A stretch of 64,000 bases of DNA, taken from the NCBI GenBank assembly GCA_003508835.1, contig PUFA01000105.1, positions 4,836,001 to 4,900,000 on the forward strand. Reading direction: 5' to 3'. The first letter of the stretch is position 1; each line of letters opens with the position of its first letter. The notes below the pieces were generated by a model, which was given only the letters and a program-made list of their open reading frames with translations, ran no database searches and was not told where the DNA came from. Shown in pieces: positions 1-10,640 of this stretch. This DNA comes from Eonycteris spelaea (Eukaryota > Chordata > Mammalia > Chiroptera > Pteropodidae). The position numbers and the translations under genes are program-made.

Positions 1-152
1 TTCAATGTTCTCACCACAAAAAAGCAATGACACACAGGAAAAACTAATGTTTTTACTTTGGTAACCATATTGCAATATATAATCCTGTCAAATCTATACA
101 TTGTGCCCCTTAAATTGACACAATGTTTTATGTTAATTATATCAAAAACTGG
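1..152 (+). repeat. L1 LINE 3' end, cut by window edge
   Basis: The sequence matches the recalled terminal part of an L1M 3' UTR: a 'ttctcaccacaaaaa' motif, then a degraded 'tacattgtgcccctta' and a closing 'ttaattatatca' segment that normally precedes the poly(A). Plus orientation follows from this order. The 5' part lies outside the window. An overlapping 102-codon frame at 58-366 has no recognisable content. Confidence 0.7.
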
Positions 153-2302
153 TAGCGTGAGTCTTGCAAGTTTGTTTTTATTTTTATTTTTAATTGATGT
201 AGCTATTCCAAGTTTCTTTTTTAAAAGCCATCATAAACCAGCTGTGAGCTTTGAGTTATCTTTTGGGGGTGATTTACCCTCCTCTCTAGCATGTTTCAGG
301 AATTTTAAAAAGTGTATATGTGGTTATCTAGTCGTTGAATTATGTATCTACCAGATTTGCCACTGATATTTCAATCTTTTTCATGAGTCAACATGGACAT
401 TCTGCTTAAGGCCTATCTCCTACTCTCCAGCTTTGCCTGGGTAAGGCAAGTACGAGACCAATTAGTTTATTGTTCAATCTCTGACAGGTTACAGACTGGC
501 AGGGACACTGTTAGTACCTGTGTCAGGACAACTGGCACAGATCTGGACTTATCAAAGGAAACAATGACTAGCCCAGTCAGTATGTGTGATCATGATAGGT
601 CGATGTGATCTTCTAGACTTGGAACCGCCATGCCCTCCCTCTTGTATGTGGCCAACTCCACTGGCTTGTTCCTAAGTAGTCAGGTCAACATGTCTTTCTC
701 TTTCTGGGGACTATATATTTGTCTCTCTGTGTTCTCGTTTCTTCTTCCCAGGTAACTATTAAAAATTTTATACTATCTCTTCTTCTATATCTTCTCTGCC
801 AAATGCTATCAAAAAGAGCCCAACTACATTTCCACTTTTTCCATGATGACGTCACTGATTTTTTACACTCTAGTATATTATTTTTTGTTTAAAATATTTC
901 TGCACCAGTGGGCACATAATTTTTTTTTCAAATTAATTATTCTTTAATATTTTCCTCTATACTTCGATTATATACTAGAAGAGTACAGAAAATTTGTCAT
1001 ATTACTTTAGCAAACTTTGCAGTATTAATCACAAATTAGTCACTTAATAAATGCTCATTTTTTCTATTCTAATCAGTACAGGAATAGTATGTACAGAAAT
1101 TCTTTTTGTCACCAAAAATGTCTTTGGATACACAACTGGAAAAGGAGTTTGCGAATAATCAATTTTGTAAGGTTGCTACCTACTTGTGGCAAAGGCCTTG
1201 CTACAAGTAGCAATTTGAGAAGACAGGAAGCCTTTCTTGGTTATTTTACAGTTAGAAATTCACTTGCTTCTTGGCTATTCTTCTACATTCCTGAGAATAA
1301 ATATTGACACATTGTAGAATTCAGATATTGAGCAAAGTCGTCTCCCAATTATACAAGAGAAAAGAATGTAATCTTTTATAGTTAATAAAAGGGAAGTGGG
1401 CAGGTGTTTTTTATTTGTCGCATGTGTGTTTATTGATTATTCCAGGCTCATTGTCACCTCTTTCGAATTTCACTATCAATATGTATTCTCAGTAACGAGC
1501 GAGTCTTGGTCTGTGAGAAAGAGTTGTGATAAACCATTCATTCCCTATTCTGAAACACAAAAATAAAATCAGTCTTTCTGTCACCCATATGTTTCTTTAT
1601 TAAGATGAAACTTTGTACCCAGAGTCAAAGAACTACCTCATGCAGCTTCACTATGGATCTATTTGATGGAAAAAATGTTACAGATCAATGCAGGAAAAGA
1701 GCATTAATGACTAAACTGCTTATAACTTTTGTCCGATTTTATGACTAGCTTTTCTCAAAAGTTATTATTCATTTGGTGCTAGAGAAGCTTTAAAACTCAA
1801 TTGTCTTGAATTATTATCAATGGGTTATATTTCCACTTTTTTTCCTTCTAAAATTTATTTTGGAAAAAAAAAACACAGCAAAGTTGATACTATTTTACAG
1901 TACCCACCCTCATATCTAAATTAACACCCAGAAACTACTTTAGCATTTTTCTTTTACTTTTTTTCCCCACACATCTGTCCACCTACCCAATCTTCTATAA
2001 ATAAATATATTTTAGTTATGTTATAGTTCAAAGCAAATTGTTGCTATAAGTCCAGTCCTCCTAAATTTAACATAGATACTTTTTAACTAGAGTTAAATAC
2101 TGCTTGCCAGGCTTTTAAGTAGACATTACGTTAAATTAAATGCACAAATCTAATTGCACATTACTCCGCTTTTGACAACCGCACATAGTGTGTGAGCCCA
2201 ATCCCTGTCATGGCATAGAACATGAACAAACGCCCTTTCCATTTCGATCTTCACACTTCAGCCCACCTCCTAACCCAGGAGCAACCGCTGTCAGTACTTA
2301 TT
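153..2302. other. Unassigned AT-rich sequence
   Basis: No gene or confident repeat seen. About 384-745 is richer in GC and ends in a pyrimidine-rich tract followed by 'cttcccag', which could be a degraded LTR or an old unique element; I cannot assign it. The rest is AT-rich with short A and T runs. Confidence 0.5.
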
Positions 2303-2866
2303 CTTAATAGACTTTTTTTTTAGAGAAGTTTCGGGTTCCCAGCAATATTGAGGAGAGCAGAAGTACAGAGATTTCCATGTGTCCACCTATGCACAGCCTC
2401 CCCCATCATCAGCACCCCCACCGGAGCGGTACATTTGTTACAACTGAGGAACTACACGAACACATCATTTATCGTCTAAAATCTACAGTTGACACTAAGG
2501 TTCCCTTTACTGTTTTACTTTCCATGGGTTCGGACAAACCTGTGATGAACTATACCCACCATTATGGCGTTAGGGCACTCCCCCCACCCAACCCTTTCTG
2601 CTCTGCTTCTTCTTCTCCCTCCTCCACCCCACAACTCCTGGCAACCACTGAGTTTTTGGTCTCCATGGCTGTGCCTTTTCTGGAATGTCATATAGTTGGG
2701 ATCATATAGCATGTCGCCTTTTTAGATTGGCTTATTGCACTTAGTAATATGCATTTAAGTTTTCCTCATGTCTTTTTATGACTTGATAGATCGTTTCTTT
2801 AGTGCTGAATAATATCCCATTGTCTGGATGTATCACACAGTGCATCCAGCCACCCACTGAGGGACA
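2303..2866 (-). repeat. L1M LINE 3' end (antisense)
   Basis: Read on the plus strand this is the reverse complement of a mammalian L1M 3' region. Landmarks are 'ggttcccagcaatattgagg', 'acatttgttacaactga', 'ctggcaaccactga', 'gaatgtcatatagttggga', 'agtaatatgcatttaag' and 'aatatcccattgtctggat'. The A-rich 3' terminus corresponds to the T run near 2312. Subfamily probably L1MC to L1ME. The 110-codon frame at 2377-2709 is a chance frame in this repeat. Confidence 0.85.
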
Positions 2867-2964
2867 GCATGATAAAAATTTTGAGAAGCATCCAATGCAT
2901 AAAATAAATGTTATTAATCTTACACAAGCACAGTTAGGAACTGGACAGAGGGACACTTTAAAAT

Positions 2965-3530
2965 AATTTCACCAGTCCGGTCCAGATATCAAAGCCTGAC
3001 AAATTGCAAGAAAAAAAAGTTCTAGAGTAACATTACTGATGAACTTAGATGTAAAAATTCTAGAAGAAAAATGTAAATACACAGAATTTCTGCAAAAATT
3101 ATTAACAAATGGCAAACTGAATTGTATCACAGGAATATACTGGTTAACTTATTATTTAAAACATTTCATTAATACAACAAAGGAGACTATTCATATGACA
3201 CTCTCATGTAGAAAATAAATTTGACTATATTAAAAACACTTTCATGATCAACATCTTCAGAAAATTTGAGATAGAAGCACTATCTCAAGTCAAATAGAAC
3301 ATCTATATGAAACCTCATCTAATAACATATATAGTGTTGAAATATTGAACTCTAAGGCCAGGACAAGCCAATGATATCCTCTCATACCACTTCTGTTTGA
3401 TATTGTATCGGAACTACAAGTCTTCCTGATAAAGCAACTAATAAAATTAATAACGATTGAAAAGAAAAATAAAAACTTTCTCTAATTGAATTCAGTATGA
3501 AAAGTATCAACATTGAAGTTGCAATCTAAT
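2965..3530 (+). repeat. L1 ORF2 relic, reverse transcriptase part
   Basis: The segment follows, with many substitutions and small indels, the sense strand of L1 ORF2 around the reverse transcriptase. It contains remnants of the 'agcctgacaaa' stretch, the helix before the catalytic motifs, and a degraded 'tcctctcataccacttctg' block before the active site. No open frame survives. It lies next to the minus-strand L1 3' end at 2303-2866, so at least two insertions are involved. Confidence 0.65.
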
Positions 3531-5617
3531 GTAGCATATAATTAACGGTGTTTTCTCACATGATATAATAGTATCTAATTTTCTCATTTTTGTTTATCTG
3601 TATAAAATTTAGTTGGAAAGATATTTAAAATGTATGCCCCTTGGATTGTTGATATATTCAATCTTCTCATTCGTGTTATATGACAACTTGTTCATAATAC
3701 CACTATGCACATAATGTAACTGTGAAGAACATAAAATCCCTATAGCACAATTAAATGCAACACATGGCAATGAGGAGTAAATGGAGTAGCAGAGAATTCA
3801 ATTAATGTCTTATCTGTTTCTGAGCTTTTCAGAGAAAGTATCTTTCTCTTTGCGTATATTCAGCTTAAACATTGAATCAAAGGAACGTGATAAAACTTTT
3901 CTAATATTTGTATTGACAAATGAGAGGGGGAAAAGAGACATATAAGCCTGTCATAATGAAATTTGATTAGAAGAGACAATTATGTAAGGATATAAACCCT
4001 TTATCTAGTCTTATTCTTCATGGGTTTTAGGATACAGTAACGAGTGAATTCATGATTGAGAAGATATGAGAACAAATGAGTCAGAGGTATAAGAATTGTT
4101 AAAATTTAACAATCATGATTTACAATTGTAAAAACTGTAAATTTTGGTGATGTATATGTTTGTTTTTGTGTGTGTATTTACCAAAGTAAGACATAAAAAT
4201 GTCATAAAAAAATAAAGAATACATGCACAGCATTTTATACTTTCTCTATTAGCAACAACGTGAATCTTCAGGTGTCTGTTTCCTGAGTTCATTTAAAACG
4301 CTTGATAATCAACTTTGCTTTTTTTTTTTTTTAGGAGGTTCTGTAAATCATAAACATTTTATATGTTGTCAGTCCTCACTTGAAATATACTTTTATAAAA
4401 AGACTTAAATATATGGATTACCAGTCACATTTGAAAATGTCTGCGATTGCTGAAAGATGAGAAGTAAATCTTCATATAATTTAATTCTCATAAAAAATTG
4501 CTAAAGGTTGGAGAAGGATGCTGTGCTTCTAAATTTGCATGAATATGAAAATTGCATATTAGTGGTATTATTAAAAATGTGGCATATGGTTGATATCATG
4601 AAGACACTGAATACTTTGTTGCCTGCTTTCACAAAATAGGATCCTATTTCATGTGAATCTTCTGAAATAGGTTTATGTCTATCTGAAATTACAAAGTGAC
4701 CAAAGAGTTAAGCAGACTAGAGAAATAGGCTTGTATCAAAAGCACACAACACAGTAGTACTTAGGAACTGAAACAACATGTTTAATCTTAGATCCAGAAG
4801 TAAAACAAATGAAGGGTTTTAATTCTAGTATATTAATGGATACTAAAGGCTCCTCATTTTTTAGATGACCAGAGTGGGGTTCAATCAATGAATCTAATGT
4901 ATGCAATGATATATTTTCACTGATCACTCAATCCCTTCCCTTATATTTAAAAAGCTGCATACTTTTAATGGCACACACAAGCAAAATTGCTAGAGATAGA
5001 ATGTGGACAGAGCCTATCAACTGGCCACTGACTTTTAGTACAGTAAGTTGCAGAGCTTCGAGAAGAAACTCAGAGATTCTTTTTTCAGATCTGGAAGGGA
5101 TGAAAAATCAAACTTGCTAGAGATAGATAGTGAGTCCAGAAAGAAAGTGAAAAATATCTTTTAATAACGTACCTAAGACTGAAGTACGAGTATAGGAGAA
5201 AAATAATGCTGAGCATGACAGCCAAAAATATTCACCAATCAGGAGATAAATTTAAATTTGATGAAAGCAAGTTACAGAGCCACGTAAGAAGCAATTATTA
5301 ATAGCAAAAATATGTTTGTAATAACCTAATTTATCTTTGGAAAATTTTCTGCAAGAATATGAAAAACCTTTTTGCAGGAACTTGGAAGTAAATACTGGAA
5401 GATAGTTAAATAGAAGGAAAACACAGAACAATACTTTGTTTTCAGCATTGGATATATATATATCCAATATATATATTATAATATGCAATGTGTGTGTACA
5501 TGTCAATAGATTAAATGGTCCGCATTCTTAAAGGCCTTTTATGATTCATAATTCAATCACAAATATTTAGTCCATAATATTTATGAAGCATCAACTAGAT
5601 TCCCATCACCACTAAAT
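3531..5617. other. Unassigned AT-rich sequence
   Basis: About 2.1 kb with no gene and no confident repeat. It contains a T14 tract at 4319-4332 and the perfect AT palindrome at 5448-5467. Short frames here, such as 5252-5506 on the minus strand, have no recognisable motif. Confidence 0.5.
5448..5467. repeat. Perfect 20-bp AT palindrome
   Basis: Positions 5448-5467 read TTGG, an alternating AT core, then CCAA, and equal their own reverse complement. Another alternating AT stretch follows directly. It could form a small cruciform, though such runs arise easily in AT-rich DNA. Confidence 0.8.
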
Positions 5618-5842
5618 TAAGTTAAAGTGAATTGAGATATAATAAACACATAGCAGTGTATTAATTGCAGGTGTACACCATAATGAGTCGATACATTGTG
5701 AAATAATCACCACAATAAGGCTAGTTACCTTGAAAGAAAAAAACACACGAATTTACAGATATGGAGGAGAGATTGGTGGTTGCCAGAGGTGGGGTGGGGA
5801 GGTGGGCGAAATGTATGAAGATGGCTAAAGGTACAAACATCC
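5618..5842. repeat. L1 3' fragment with internal inversion
   Basis: From 5618 to about 5735 the plus strand is the antisense of an L1 3' end ('aattgagatataata', 'caggtgtacaccataatga', 'aatcaccacaataaggct'). From about 5752 to 5842 it switches to the sense strand of the same L1 3' region ('gattggtggttgccagagg', 'gtgggcgaaatg', 'ggtacaaac'). The two parts face each other across a short A-rich junction, the layout expected of twin priming during L1 insertion. Confidence 0.75.
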
Positions 5843-6059
5843 TGGGCTTTTTCACGGGTATTCTTCTCACTTAATCTCCATATCCTTATGACCAACTCCA
5901 GAAATGTGCAATCTTGTACTTGAGAAGTTGTCCTTGCATATTTTGCTAGAGAAGTCAAAACTTGCATTTAAAGATGGAATAAAAAAGATATAAAGCTATT
6001 TAAAATATTGATTAGAGAGAGATATTGTGTAGCATTCAAGGAGAGAAGGGAATTGTAAG

Positions 6060-6558
6060 TTGAAGTCTTCATTTTTCCCCCCCCTTTTTTTTTAAGACTT
6101 AAATCAATCATCTGGGTTTTTCAGTTTCTTTGTTGCTGAGAAAAATAGAAACGGAAGAGCTCCTTTTAGTTTGACCCATAGAAAGCAAAAACCCTCTCCA
6201 GCCCAAAGAACTTTTGGAATAGCTTCAAGAAGGTGTACAAATCAAAACTGCTTTGAGGCCTTTGCTACTTACATAAAGGGGAGGCAAGTTTACCTTTAAT
6301 AGAAATGGATTTTATGAAGACAGAAAGGGCAAAGAGAGGATGGCAGATGAGCATCGCTTACCGATGTGGACCGCTGCACTCGTTTTGAGCTCCATTGTCC
6401 TTTTGATGGCTGCAATCAAAACCCATGGAGTTTTCTGGAATCCCTCATAAAACATCAAATATTTGGAATCAAAGTTTTATAATTTGCCCAAAGGTTGAAA
6501 ATATTTCTGATATTTGGCTTGTGCCGTTAAAATTTTTGCAGCTTTACCCAGGAAAAAG
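6060..6558. other. Unique-looking block with a 36-codon frame
   Basis: This block is less AT-rich than its surroundings and matches no repeat I know. It contains an open frame at 6340-6450 on the plus strand. On the minus strand, 6362-6409 is bounded by an AG and by GTAAGC, so a 48-nt exon can also be imagined there. Neither is supported by other evidence. It could be a conserved non-coding element or the body of a retrocopy ending in the A run at 6559-6575. Confidence 0.35.
6340..6450 (+). other. Candidate 36-aa small ORF with hydrophobic core
   Basis: ATG at 6340 has A at -3 and G at +4, a strong Kozak context; TAA is at 6448-6450. The peptide starts MADEHRLPMW, followed by a hydrophobic segment around residues 10-26 (TAALVLSSIVLLMAAI) and a short polar tail ending FWNPS. 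It could be a single-pass membrane peptide. A frame of this length is expected by chance, no family is recognised and no promoter or splice context supports it, so it is not called a CDS. Confidence 0.15.
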
Positions 6559-6603
6559 AAAAAAAAAAAAAAAAAGGTTTCTCTCATTGTTTTAGAATCT
6601 TTT

Positions 6604-6635
<32 letters not shown>
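6559..6635. repeat. Facing poly(A) and poly(T) tracts
   Basis: A17 at 6559-6575 (extended leftward by an interrupted A-rich run) is followed 30 bp later by an uninterrupted T30 at 6606-6635. A poly(A) next to a poly(T) fits two retrotransposed sequences in opposite orientation, one ending at 6575 on the plus strand and one ending at 6606 on the minus strand. The bodies are not identified. Confidence 0.7.
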
Positions 6636-6639
<4 letters not shown>

Positions 6640-6640
<1 letters not shown>

Positions 6641-7130
6641 GATTGATATACCTGTTTCAGCTATGTATTTGGATGTAGGGGAGTGATCACATCATTGTGA
6701 TGTATTGTAACAATGGATTTTTTCAGAACTCAAGAATGGAAAATAGCAGCACAGTCCACGGAGCGCAGGGAGGCGGAAGGGGACTCGCGAGTCAGAGACG
6801 CGACAGCAGTGTGTCCCGCCTGTTGTCAACAAGCCTCATTTGCTCCGCTCTGTCATATCACAACATGTTGGGAAGAAGCATATGCGACAAGCTGAGACCA
6901 AAATCAGAATAAACCGAGGCCATTTTTTTACCCAATGGAAATGTAATTGTCCAAAATATACGACTTTAAAACGCTGCTTTGTCGACCTCCTACGAGCCTT
7001 CTTTAAAACGTGCAATAATAAAATCCCCTTATTCATTGGCAGAGAGCTATGCTGCTCCATCTTTCCAGTTTATGTCAGGAACCTCAAAGACCAACAAATG
7101 GAGAAGGAATATTAACTTTGGAAAGAGAAG
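6640..7130. other. CpG-retaining unassigned block
   Basis: I count 16 CpG between 6759 and 7010, in a window where CpG is otherwise scarce. The GC-rich part holds the self-complementary core CTCGCGAG at 6784-6791. Overlapping frames exist on both strands (6697-6912 and 6840-7115 plus, 6836-7060 minus), none with a known domain. It could be a young insertion, a retrocopy on the minus strand with the T30 as its tail, or a constrained or hypomethylated regulatory element. Confidence 0.4.
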
Positions 7131-7365
7131 ATGACACACATTTCCATTGTTGTCGTTTCATTGTTTGTTTTCCATTAGACGTAAAAATACTGCTCAGGAT
7201 GCAATCCAAAAGATGAGAAAACAGTTAATGAGGTAACTTTTAAGATGCAGCCTGTGATTCGGGTGGAAAAATATCAGAAATGGCACAAAGATGTTTTCTC
7301 TGGATATGAATGGAAGAGACAGCTCTTCGGACACCTAGGATGAATATTCTGGGAGTGGCATTTCT

Positions 7366-7800
7366 GTAGACCAGAGGTTCCCAAATATTCTTAGCTCACA
7401 GAGTACTTAGCACATCAAGATTTTTTGCATGGTGCCCCTTTGTCAAAAGAAATAAGTCAATTTCATTTAAATAGTTAATCCAAAATCATTAAAGTCATAG
7501 GAAAAACAACACACATAAATTAATATTTAAAAAGAATACGTTTACTTCCTTCTTAAGTAACAACAGGTGCTTACGAGCGGACATGTGCATCTTTTGTGCA
7601 CTGCTCACCTTTTCGAATCTTGAAGTTGGACGGGACACCGCCCCCCTCAATTTGTTCCATGATGATTTTCACAGAGGATTTGGTTCTCACAGCAATTGCT
7701 AAAAGCCCAGATTCCCAAAGGTGCGGAATGAAAAGGAACATAGTACGAATTATGTTTAACTGGGAATTGTCATGTGACGCCTAATGTTGAGTAATGCTCT
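7366..7800 (+). repeat. Possible hAT-like DNA transposon relic
   Basis: The start 'cagaggttcccaaatattct' resembles the termini of non-autonomous hAT elements in mammals, and the following 'ggtgcccctttgtcaaaa' fits such an element. The right end and any 8-bp target duplication are not clear. Family not assigned; a frame at 7596-7784 has no domain. Confidence 0.35.
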
Positions 7801-8014
7801 TGAGGGTTCCTTTATTCCCTTGAAAATAGAAAATACTGTAAGGCGACTGGGTAAGTTTGCTGTTGTAACCTGGATACTTCAGCATAACATTTAGGAACTG
7901 CATTATAGTCCCTGCTGTGATCATGGTGGATAGAAACCATACCAACAACAATGAGGTGTCTAAGGAGCTTTAAAATTATGTTAGTTGTGGCTGGTAGGCT
8001 GGATGCTAGAAAGG

Positions 8015-8215
8015 TAAGACTATATTAAATCCTGGCGCCACCATTATTAACTCTGTTACCCTGAGCAATTTATCTTTCTGTATCCTATTCTCCTCCTACA
8101 TAAATGAAAATAATAAAAGTAAATATTACCTATCTCATAACGCTGTTATGAGTATTAAATGGAATGAAGCATATAAGGATTCTCTTAAGTATATGGCAGA
8201 CTATTCATTAAAGAA
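8015..8215 (+). repeat. MIR SINE
   Basis: The order of blocks follows MIR: 'cctggcgccaccattatta', a degraded 'gttaccctgagcaattta', a 'gaaaataataaaagtaaat' stretch, 'cctatctcataacgctgtta', 'tgagtattaaatg' and a final 'aagtatatggcaga'. The tRNA-like head is missing or too diverged to see. Confidence 0.75.
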
Positions 8216-8307
8216 ATTTCACTTACTGTAATTATTACTGCTGGATCACTCTCCAGACGTGTTATGTTGGCTATCATCATCACCAGTACCTTGCCAACTA
8301 TAGATAC

Positions 8308-8309
<2 letters not shown>

Positions 8310-8353
<44 letters not shown>
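8310..8353. repeat. (TA)n microsatellite
   Basis: An uninterrupted alternating TA run of about 44 bp. Likely length-variable and prone to slippage and DNA unwinding. Confidence 0.97.
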
Positions 8354-8357
<4 letters not shown>

Positions 8358-9204
8358 CGAAATAAGGAAATTACACTGGGTGTAAAGCAACACATAAAAC
8401 AAATATGACATGGGACTAGCCACATTTTTTAAATTGTATGTTTATATACATAAACAAAATACATTAATGGCTTATATCTATTTTTTCTTCTTATTAAGTA
8501 GTGTAATCATACTAAAAAATTTTTTTTATACTTTAGTTTTCTTGCTAATATTTAGATAAAGATTTTATAGATATGGCCATGTTATTACTTTATTCTACTT
8601 CTCGGTAGATAGGAGACAATGTATTGAAACACTCGGTATCTCAATTCTCTTATGTAGACTGACACACAAAAAAGTCCTAACTCAGGCACCTGGATTACTC
8701 TTTGAAGTACAGATAAGAATATAATTGTCATTGAGTCCATACAAATACAAAGCACTTGTTTTTTAATCTTAAGAAAAACAGAAAACCCCAAAACAAAACA
8801 GTAAAATCGATTTTATTATTTTCCACCCCCAACCTGCTTCTCAGATGATGGCCCTAATGATCGTAATGACTTTTTCATGTTCACAAAACATAGATTTGAG
8901 AGTTGAGTTCAAGGTTAACTCATATTTTGCCTTTAAATTTAGGATCTGCCTCTCTTGACTAGCTGGTTGAAGTTGAGAATTATGCCCCAATAGATAACTA
9001 GATAATCCAGGCATTTGTTATCTGTTTTCCTTAGAGTGTGTGTGGTGGGGAGGGGAGAAGAAGGGTTATGGAAAAGAAACAAGAGAATGAAACAGGTATT
9101 TATTTTCAAGTAATTTGAAATGTAATTTCTAAGTAATTTAAAATTTCAAATGCTATAATTGCTTGTAGAAAATATTGGGTAGATGTAGAATGGAATTTAG
9201 AAAC
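8354..9204. other. Unassigned sequence
   Basis: AT-rich sequence without a recognisable gene or repeat. A purine-rich GT/GA stretch lies at about 9034-9065. Confidence 0.5.
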
Positions 9205-9295
9205 CATTAAAACTCAACCCATTTTAAAAATGAGTAAACTAAGCCCCAGAAAGTTTATATGTAACTTGCTCATATATTAATGGGTATTTCTCCAA
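9205..9295 (-). repeat. Short MIR-like fragment
   Basis: A piece resembling the antisense MIR core: 'ttttaaaaatgagtaaacta', then 'agccccagaaagttta' and 'gtaacttgctca'. Short and diverged. Confidence 0.45.
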
Positions 9296-9835
9296 CGTGC
9301 CAGAGAAAACATCAGAATATTTAACTTGTTTAATCATTTTAAAATATTGCATTTGCATACAAACAATGTGATAATTGCATGATTCATATTTATTTATTAG
9401 AGTTAGTCCATGATGAATTACAATAGGCAACATTTTGCCAAGCTAATTTCCAGGCTGACTTAAAAAAAAAAGCTTCTAATTCAATTATTTAAATTAATGA
9501 GGTTTTACTCTATGTTTACACCTAACCTTCAGAAGAAATTTATGAATTGCCTTGCTTTAAAAATGGCTTTAGGTTTTTATGTCCTATAGATAAAATTACA
9601 CGGAATTATTCAAAGATGAAGAACTCAACAGCAGATGACTGATATTTACTGATTCAGAATGCTGATGTCTTGGAAAGTGAATGCACTCAAGGCTTACTAA
9701 AGTTACTAAAGTTAAACTGAACCGGAACTTCTGGGCCTTTTGGCTAAGGTCAAGTGTCCTAGTATAACCGAAACACTGTTCAGCTCCATTGGTACTTAGC
9801 TATATTGTAGAAACTTATCAGCTGCCTTCTGTTTC
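9296..9835. other. Unassigned sequence
   Basis: No gene or repeat recognised. A short tandem 'gttactaaa' repetition lies near 9700. Confidence 0.5.
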
Positions 9836-10285
9836 ATCCTCTTCTTCATGTCTTCTAAAATGGTTGTACCATTTTTCATCCCCACCAGCAACGGGTGTGA
9901 ATTCCTGTAGCTCCACATCCTCACCACCATTTGCTGTCGTTTGGCCCTTATAACAGGCATGTCGTGGGCATCTCTTTGTTGTCTTCATCTGCATTTCCCT
10001 GATGACATATGATGTGGAGCATCTTTTAATATGTTTACTTGCCATTCGGGTATTTTCTTTGGTGAGAGAAGTCTGTTAAGACCTTTGACCCATTTTTAAA
10101 TCTGGTCATTTTCTTATTATTGAGTTTTAGGCATTTTTTGTGCATTTTAAATAATAGTCCTTCATCATATGTGTACTTTGCAAATATTTTCTTCCAGTCT
10201 GTGGCTTGTCTTCTCATTCTCTTGACATTGTCTTTCGCAAAACGGAAGTTTTCCATTTTAATGAATTCCAGCAAGATCACATATT
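9836..10285 (-). repeat. L1M LINE 3' region (antisense)
   Basis: Plus strand equals the antisense of an L1M 3' region: 'atccccaccagcaacgggtg', 'ctccacatcctcaccacca', 'catttccctgatgacata', 'ttgacccatttttaaatctg', 'tttgcaaatattttcttcca' and 'gtggcttgtcttctcat'. Truncated at both sides. The minus-strand frames at 9818-10045 and 10035-10280 are chance frames inside it. Confidence 0.85.
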
Positions 10286-10389
10286 TTTCTCAATAGCAAT
10301 AATAGTAATGTTGGTACAGATGACAGAATTTGCCTTTTTATATTTTGGGGTCTCGTGGGAGACATAAACTTTAACAAGCTTTTTAGATA

Positions 10390-10640
10390 ACATTTATTTA
10401 ACAAATACCAGTGTTGTACTTATGATGTTCCAGCCACTGTTCTAAATGCTTTATAAGGCTAATTCATTTAACCATCAAAACCAAAAACCACCCACTTTGA
10501 GCAGGTATTAGCATAATCCCCACGTCACAGATGAAAGTACTACGGTGTGGAAGGTAGGGAAGTGACCTGACCAAGTAGACGTGAGATGGGGTTTACTCCC
10601 CAAACTGGGAGCAGTCTCTGTACCTTAACTGTTGTATTAT
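10390..10640 (-). repeat. MIR SINE (antisense)
   Basis: Antisense MIR landmarks in order: 'cactgttctaaatgcttta', a degraded 'attcatttaaccatcaaaa', 'gcaggtattagcataatccc', 'acgtcacagatgaaagta' and 'ggtagggaagtgacctga'. The tail end of the element is missing. Confidence 0.75.

Noticed and set aside
2377..2709. 110-codon plus-strand frame
   Set aside because: Lies entirely within an antisense L1 3' end.
6362..6409. Possible 48-nt minus-strand exon with AG and GTAAGC borders
   Set aside because: The upstream pyrimidine tract is weak, no neighbouring exons are visible, and all three phases are open by chance in so short a segment.
6840..7115. 91-codon plus-strand frame in the CpG-retaining block
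   Set aside because: Overlapping frames of similar length exist on both strands, which fits locally high GC rather than coding.
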